Origin: Falsirhodobacter sp. alg1
GTDB lineage: Bacteria > Pseudomonadota > Alphaproteobacteria > Rhodobacterales > Rhodobacteraceae
Direction of reading: 5' to 3'
Assembly: GCF_000739715.2 (NCBI RefSeq)
Contig: NZ_BBJC02000001.1
Coordinates: forward strand, 440,430 to 491,552
Length of the DNA: 51,123 bases
A program made the translations under genes and the position numbers. Below, one piece after another: positions 44,101 through 51,123 of this stretch; position 1 is the first letter of the stretch, and every line of letters begins with the position of its first letter. The notes beneath the pieces are model-generated. The model ran no database searches and was not told where the DNA came from. It saw only the letters and a list, made by a program, of their open reading frames with translations.

Positions 44101-44542
44101 GGTTTATGTCGATGCCGATGCCTGCCCCGTGAAGGCCGAGGTGGAACGTGTGGCCACCCGAAATCAGGTGCGCGTCCACATGGTGTCGAATGGCGGCATA
44201 CGCCCTTCGGCCAATCCGCTGATCCAGAGCGTGTTCGTTTCCGAAGGGCCGGATGTTGCAGATATGTGGATTGCCGATCGGGCAGGTGCCGGGGATGTGG
44301 TGATTACGAACGATATCCCGCTGGCGGCCAGATGTGTGGAGGCGGGGGCGTTGGTTCTGCGCCCCGACGGTGACCCGCTGACTGCCGCGAACATTGGCAA
44401 TGTGCTGGCCACGCGGGATCTGATGGCGGATCTGCGCAGTGCCGATCCGTTCCGGCAGGGCGGGGGGCGTGCCTTTTCCAAGGCCGACCGATCGCGTTTT
44501 CTGGACGCACTGGAGCGGGCCATCCGCAAGGCGAAGGGCTGA
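44093..44542 (+). CDS. YaiI/YqxD (DUF188) family protein
   Basis: The 149-residue protein has the invariant N-terminal [18 protein letters not shown], the [18 protein letters not shown] segment, and [20 protein letters not shown] with DLMADLRS further on. The fold is PIN/NYN-like with clustered acidic residues, which hints at a nuclease, but no function is proven. The ATG at 44093 lies inside fghA and overlaps it by 8 bp, so translation is coupled. serB follows 72 bp later. Confidence 0.92.
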   Translation: MTEVYVDADACPVKAEVERVATRNQVRVHMVSNGGIRPSANPLIQSVFVSEGPDVADMWIADRAGAGDVVITNDIPLAARCVEAGALVLRPDGDPLTAANIGNVLATRDLMADLRSADPFRQGGGRAFSKADRSRFLDALERAIRKAKG

Positions 44543-44614
44543 ACGACCGGCCATGCTGGCCCAGCCCCGCGATCTGGTTTATGCTGGGCATGACCCTTTT
44601 GCGGAGATGCTTTC

Positions 44615-45499
44615 ATGCCTGTCGTTCTCATGATGACTTCACCCCTGCGCCCCGTGCTGGATGACGGGACTGTGGATGCGGTACGCAAGGACTGGGGCGG
44701 ATCCGAAACGCGCTGGCTGAATGCAGGGATCGCTGCCGAATTCGCGATCTCGGCAGAACCGGCGGATTTCTGGGATAGATGGCAGCTGCTGCAGGCCGAG
44801 GGTATCGATCTGGCACTGGTTCCGGATACGGGGCGGCGCAAGCGTCTGCTGCTGGCGGATATGGATTCGACCATGATCCAGCAGGAATGCATTGACGAAC
44901 TGGCGGATGAGGCCGGGGTCGGGGCCCATGTTGCGGGGATTACCGCCCGAGCCATGAACGGTGAGCTGGATTTCGATGCCGCCCTTCGGGAGCGGGTTGG
45001 CCTGCTCAAGGGGTTGCCTGTTTCGGTGATTGACCGTGTGGTCGATACGCGGCTGACGATGATGCCGGGGGGGGCAACGCTGATTGCCACGATGAAGGGG
45101 CAGGGGGCCAAGGCCGCGCTTGTATCCGGAGGGTTCACGGATTTTACGGCCCGCGTTGCCCAACGGCTGGGGTTTGACGAAAACCGCGCGAATACGCTGC
45201 TTGCGGCGGACGGTGTGCTGACAGGTGAGGTCGGAACCCCCATTCTGGGGCGTGAGGCAAAGGTAACCGCGCTGAACGAGATCACGGCAGAAATGGGTGT
45301 TACCCCCGCCGAGGCGATTGCGGTGGGCGACGGGGCCAATGATCTGGGCATGCTCGGGCTGGCCGGAATGGGCGTGGCGCTGCATGCCAAGCCGGCGGTC
45401 GCCGCGCAGTGTGCCCTGCGTATCAACCATGGCGATCTGACCGCACTGTTGTATCTGCAGGGCTACGGGCGGGATGAATTCATTCAGCCGCGCGCATAG
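44615..45499 (+). CDS. serB: phosphoserine phosphatase SerB
   Basis: SerB dephosphorylates phosphoserine in the last step of serine synthesis. The 294-residue product has an N-terminal region (1-75), in the place of the E. coli SerB ACT-like domain. The HAD phosphatase domain follows: ADMDSTMIQQECIDELAD with D82 and D84, ALVSGGFTDFT, and AVGDGANDLGML. The ATG follows GGAGATGCTTTC. Its last 16 bp overlap the convergent manC gene. Confidence 0.94.
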   Translation: MPVVLMMTSPLRPVLDDGTVDAVRKDWGGSETRWLNAGIAAEFAISAEPADFWDRWQLLQAEGIDLALVPDTGRRKRLLLADMDSTMIQQECIDELADEAGVGAHVAGITARAMNGELDFDAALRERVGLLKGLPVSVIDRVVDTRLTMMPGGATLIATMKGQGAKAALVSGGFTDFTARVAQRLGFDENRANTLLAADGVLTGEVGTPILGREAKVTALNEITAEMGVTPAEAIAVGDGANDLGMLGLAGMGVALHAKPAVAAQCALRINHGDLTALLYLQGYGRDEFIQPRA

Positions 45500-46896
45500 A
45501 CATCATCATAACGGGTGATGTCGTCCTCCCCGAGATAGCTGCCGGTCTGCACCTCTATCAGCACCATCGGCAGCTTTCCCGGATTTTCCAGCCGGTGCTG
45601 CGCCCCGAGCGGAACATAGACCGACTGGTTTTCGGTCAACAGGCGCGCCTCACCCTCTACCGTAACGCGGGCCGTGCCTGACACAACGATCCAGTGTTCG
45701 GACCTGTGGACATGGCTTTGCAGCGACAGGGCTGCCCCTGGATGCACCGTTATACGCTTTACGCGAAAACGGTCGGACAGGGCGAGTGTTTCGAAATGGC
45801 CCCAAGGGCGGTGATCCAGCTGGAAATCGACGGCCTGCGGCGCCTTTATGGCGCGGAGGGCGGAAACGGCCAGACGGGCATCCTGCGCCCGGTTGCGATC
45901 CATGACCAGCACCGCATCGGGCATGGCGACGGCAATGATATCCTTCAGGCCGATGCCCACCACGGCCTGTGTGCCGCTTTCGGCCCGCAACAGCGTATTC
46001 TCGCATTCCAACGCGATGGCCCCGTTGTGTGCCACGACGCCTTGGGCATCCGGCCCGCTGTCCCGCCACACCGCATCCCAGCCGCCCATATCGGACCAAC
46101 CACCGGTATAGGGAACCACGGTCAGGTTGCCCGCCCGCTCCATCACGGCATAATCCACCGAAATATCCTCGGCCTGCCCCCATGGCTTGGGGGCAAGACG
46201 CAGAAAGCCCAGATCGACGGTCGCCTGATCCACTGCCGCCTGGACCGGGGACATGAGGTGCGGGGCATATCTGCCGAAGGCCTGAAGGATCGTATCGGCC
46301 CGGAACAGGAAAATGCCGGCATTCCAGAGAAACCTTGCATCGGTCAGCATGTCGGCCGCACTGGCGGCATCGGGCTTTTCGACAAAGCGCAGCAGGGGCG
46401 TGGGGGTGGCGGCAGGCGTTTCCCTTTCCAGCCAGCCATAGCCGGTCTCGGGGCGGTCCGGCGTGATGCCGAAGGTGACAATCCGGCCGGCTTCGGCCTC
46501 GGGCACTGCCAGCGCGACGGCGGCGCGAAAAGCCTCCGGGTCCGGTACGGCATGATCCGAAGGGGTGACCAGCATCAGGGCGGCAGGGTCCCGCGTGGCG
46601 ATGTGCAGGGCTGCGGCCAGTACGGCCGGCCCCGTATTGCGCGGATCAGGCTCGATCAGGATGGCCCCCGGATCGATGCCGACAGCCGCCAGCTGTTCAG
46701 TCACGATGAAACGGAAATCGGAAGCGGTGACGATGACGGGCGGCGCATATTCCGCGCCGGTGGCGCGCCTTGCCGCAGATTGAAACAGCGTTTCATCCCC
46801 CATCAGGGGCGTGAACTGCTTGGGATAGCTTTTGCGTGACAGCGGCCAAAGGCGCGTGCCCGATCCGCCGCAAAGCAGCACTGGTGTGATGGTCAT
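45484..46896 (-). CDS. manC: mannose-1-phosphate guanylyltransferase / mannose-6-phosphate isomerase
   Basis: The 470-residue bifunctional enzyme makes GDP-mannose. The N-terminal domain has the nucleotidyltransferase signature GGSGTRLWPLSR (residues 10-21), PSDHAV and FVEKP. The C-terminal type II phosphomannose isomerase domain is a cupin: RPWGHFETL, HPGAALSLQSHVHRSEHW and VPLGAQHRLENPG. Activity of each half is inferred from family. It could supply the LpcC-like mannosyltransferase at 10.6 kb and any exopolysaccharide. A GGAGG ribosome site supports the ATG at 46894-46896. No polysaccharide operon is adjacent. Confidence 0.94.
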   Translation of the reverse strand: MTITPVLLCGGSGTRLWPLSRKSYPKQFTPLMGDETLFQSAARRATGAEYAPPVIVTASDFRFIVTEQLAAVGIDPGAILIEPDPRNTGPAVLAAALHIATRDPAALMLVTPSDHAVPDPEAFRAAVALAVPEAEAGRIVTFGITPDRPETGYGWLERETPAATPTPLLRFVEKPDAASAADMLTDARFLWNAGIFLFRADTILQAFGRYAPHLMSPVQAAVDQATVDLGFLRLAPKPWGQAEDISVDYAVMERAGNLTVVPYTGGWSDMGGWDAVWRDSGPDAQGVVAHNGAIALECENTLLRAESGTQAVVGIGLKDIIAVAMPDAVLVMDRNRAQDARLAVSALRAIKAPQAVDFQLDHRPWGHFETLALSDRFRVKRITVHPGAALSLQSHVHRSEHWIVVSGTARVTVEGEARLLTENQSVYVPLGAQHRLENPGKLPMVLIEVQTGSYLGEDDITRYDDVYARG

Positions 46897-47017
46897 CCTG
46901 TTTCCCCCTCCGGTCTTGTGCATTTTTCACGGGCAAAGCCTGCGGAGTAAAGGTGATTTACTTCATCGTCCCTGTCCTGCATCTGGTATGGAGGGGCAAT
47001 TCAACCGTGGAGCCGAT

Positions 47018-47503
47018 ATGCAATCCTCGCCGAACCATAAGCTGGAAATGACGGAACTGATGACGCCCGATCTTTCGAATTTCAGCGGCAAGGTGCATGG
47101 CGGTGATCTGCTGCGGTTACTGGACCGCGTCGCCTTCTCTTTGGCGTCCAGATATTCGAAAAACTATTCCGTAACGCTTTCGGTGGATCAAGTGACATTC
47201 AAGGAACCGATCAACGTGGGCGAGCTGGTCACCTGCCGGGCATCGGTGAATTATACGGGCCGTACCTCCATGGAGATCGGTATCCGGGTAGAGGCAGAAA
47301 ATATCCGTACCGGGCACCGCCGCCATACCAATTCCTGCTACTTTACGATGGTTGCCGTCGGGGATGATGGGCGGCCGGTTGCGGTGCCCCCCCTGGTGCC
47401 GCAAACCCCGGTGGAGGAGCAGCGCCATCGTGGAGCCGTTTTGCGCCGCACGATCCGTCGGGAATATGCGGCGCGGATGCAGGACGCATCGGATAACGCC
47501 TAG
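47018..47503 (+). CDS. acyl-CoA thioesterase (hot-dog fold, YciA/BACH type)
   Basis: The 161-residue hot-dog protein hydrolyses acyl-CoA thioesters. Family motifs are NFSGKVHGGDLLRLLDRVAF with the active-site region, VTLSVDQVTFKEPINVGELV and GRTSMEIGIRVEAENI. It has a single hot-dog domain and a basic C-terminal tail. The ATG at 47018 has GGAG 6-7 nt upstream; in-frame ATG 46988 would add ten residues. The stop interlocks with the convergent zapE stop (CTAG, 47500-47503). Confidence 0.9.
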   Translation: MQSSPNHKLEMTELMTPDLSNFSGKVHGGDLLRLLDRVAFSLASRYSKNYSVTLSVDQVTFKEPINVGELVTCRASVNYTGRTSMEIGIRVEAENIRTGHRRHTNSCYFTMVAVGDDGRPVAVPPLVPQTPVEEQRHRGAVLRRTIRREYAARMQDASDNA

Positions 47504-48582
47504 GATTTGCCCCAGGTCGCATCCTGCATTTCCCGAAGCCGAGAGGCCGTGCGTTCGAATTCGAATGCGCCCTCACCTTCGGAATAAAGGCGTTCCGGTT
47601 CATCGGCAGCGCTGGCGATCAGCCGCACCTTCGCCTCGTACAGGGCATCGATCAGCGTCACGAAGCGTTTGGCCTCGTTGAAATTGGTCGAGGACAACCT
47701 TGGAATATCCTCCAGAACCAGCACGCGCACGGCATCGGCGACCGCAAGATAATCGGCGGGTCCAAGCGGCTTGGCGCAAAGATCCCAGAAGCTGGCCCGA
47801 CCGACACCATTGGCAAAGCGGGGGATTTCCACCTGACGGCCATTCACTGGCAGATGGAGAGGAGGCGCGTCCTGACCGCCGGTCAGGTCATCCCATATCG
47901 TATCTATCTGCACCCGCGCCCCGGCTGCTGGATGGAAGTAGACCTGCTGCCCCGTCAGCCTGTGCTGGCGATAGTCGTTCGGGCTTTCGAGATCATGCAC
48001 GACCAGACGCTCTTTGAGCATGCCGATGAAAGGCACGAAAATCTGGCGGTTCAGGCCGTTCTTGTACAGATCATCCGGCGGTCTGTTGGATGTGGTGACG
48101 ATGACCACGCCCGCCTCGAACAGTTTCTGGAACAGGCGACCCACGATCATCGCATCGGTGATGTCGGTGATCTGCATCTCGTCAAAGGCAAGCAGGCGCA
48201 GTTTTTCGATAATCGCATCCGCAACGGGCGTCAGGGCATCATCCACGCCACGCTTGCGCGCCTCATGCATGCCATGATGGATTTCCTGCATAAAGGCATG
48301 GAAGTGGACGCGCCGTTTTGCCGTGATCTCCACGCTTTCGACAAACATATCCATCAACATGGATTTGCCCCGGCCCACGCCGCCCCAGAGATAGAGGCCC
48401 TTGATCTGCGGCACCTCTGCCTTGGAAAACCGCGCGAAGAATCCGCGTTTGGCCGGGGCGGGGGCCTCGGTCAATGCCAGCCGAATCCGTTCCAGCTCGG
48501 CCAGAACGGCCCGCTGTGCGGGGTCCGCCTTCAGCGTCCCCGCCGCAATGCGTGCATCATAGACTTCGACAAGGCCCGGCAT
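47500..48582 (-). CDS. zapE: cell division protein ZapE (AFG1-like ATPase)
   Basis: The 360-residue P-loop ATPase resembles ZapE, which binds FtsZ in E. coli, and mitochondrial AFG1. Walker A GGVGRGKS is at 67-74 and Walker B LLAFDE at 130-135. The family blocks RVHFHAFMQEIH, TSNRPPDDLYKNGLNR and FIGMLKERL are present. Its ATG begins directly after the gyrB stop (TAG-ATG, 0 bp), so it is translated from the gyrB transcript or by re-initiation. No separate promoter is visible within gyrB's end. Confidence 0.93.
   Translation of the reverse strand: MPGLVEVYDARIAAGTLKADPAQRAVLAELERIRLALTEAPAPAKRGFFARFSKAEVPQIKGLYLWGGVGRGKSMLMDMFVESVEITAKRRVHFHAFMQEIHHGMHEARKRGVDDALTPVADAIIEKLRLLAFDEMQITDITDAMIVGRLFQKLFEAGVVIVTTSNRPPDDLYKNGLNRQIFVPFIGMLKERLVVHDLESPNDYRQHRLTGQQVYFHPAAGARVQIDTIWDDLTGGQDAPPLHLPVNGRQVEIPRFANGVGRASFWDLCAKPLGPADYLAVADAVRVLVLEDIPRLSSTNFNEAKRFVTLIDALYEAKVRLIASAADEPERLYSEGEGAFEFERTASRLREMQDATWGKS

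Positions 48583-51123
<2,541 letters not shown>

Overview
The window is a stretch of bacterial chromosome from an alphaproteobacterium, most likely of the order Rhodobacterales. The evidence is high-GC coding with strong G/C third positions and a set of families typical of that group: DUF2794, an IalB-type secreted protein, an LpcC-like LPS mannosyltransferase next to a GT29 protein, the leuC-leuD pair, and stand-alone MnmD beside an FAD oxidoreductase. This placement is an inference from gene content; no rRNA or tRNA is present to confirm it. Genes are packed tightly on both strands. I see no insertion sequence, prophage, CRISPR array, toxin-antitoxin pair or integrase. This is core chromosome, not an accessory island.

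Layout. 1-7.7 kb: truncated dapD, a LOG-family protein, DUF2945, rlmN, an IalB-like protein, an asparaginase, DUF2794, a cell-wall peptide pair (NlpC/P60 plus M17 aminopeptidase) and a small helical protein. 7.8-14.2 kb: beta-carbonic anhydrase, a TM2 protein, asd, two LPS glycosyltransferases (GT29 and GT4), an alpha-glucosidase, and the ribosome genes rsfS-rlmH. 14.2-20.4 kb: a 395-bp gap with a possible leader, leuCD, a secreted endonuclease/exonuclease/phosphatase-fold protein, MnmC-type activities split between two genes, and a DMT transporter. 20.3-27.6 kb: lytic transglycosylase, dapA-smpB-sseA, an aminotransferase broken by a one-base frameshift, and the glnK-amtB ammonium operon. 27.8-34.6 kb: a class A penicillin-binding protein, mlaA-mlaC, and a type I secretion ABC/HlyD pair. 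34.7-45.5 kb: short operons, namely RidA-GDPD-DUF482; ferredoxin reductase-rsmD-HAD; cinA-GNAT-OmpA; fghA-yaiI; and serB, with peroxiredoxin and map on the other strand. 45.5-51.1 kb: manC, an acyl-CoA thioesterase, zapE and gyrB.

Functional themes. Lysine and peptidoglycan precursor synthesis (dapD, asd, dapA) sits with wall synthesis and turnover (PBP1A, Slt, NlpC/P60, M17). Envelope genes (MlaA/MlaC, LpcC, GT29, ManC, OmpA-like) form a second group. Ribosome and translation genes (rlmN, rlmH, rsfS, rsmD, smpB, mnmD, map) form a third. Many convergent pairs overlap at their stop codons, and many co-directional pairs are coupled by ATGA, TGATG, GTGA or TTGA overlaps. The most interesting items are the possible leucine-responsive leader before leuC, the eukaryote-like sialyltransferase fold in the LPS operon, the split MnmC arrangement, the frameshifted aminotransferase, and an Hpt-like protein lacking the phospho-accepting histidine. 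None of these amounts to a clearly new system.
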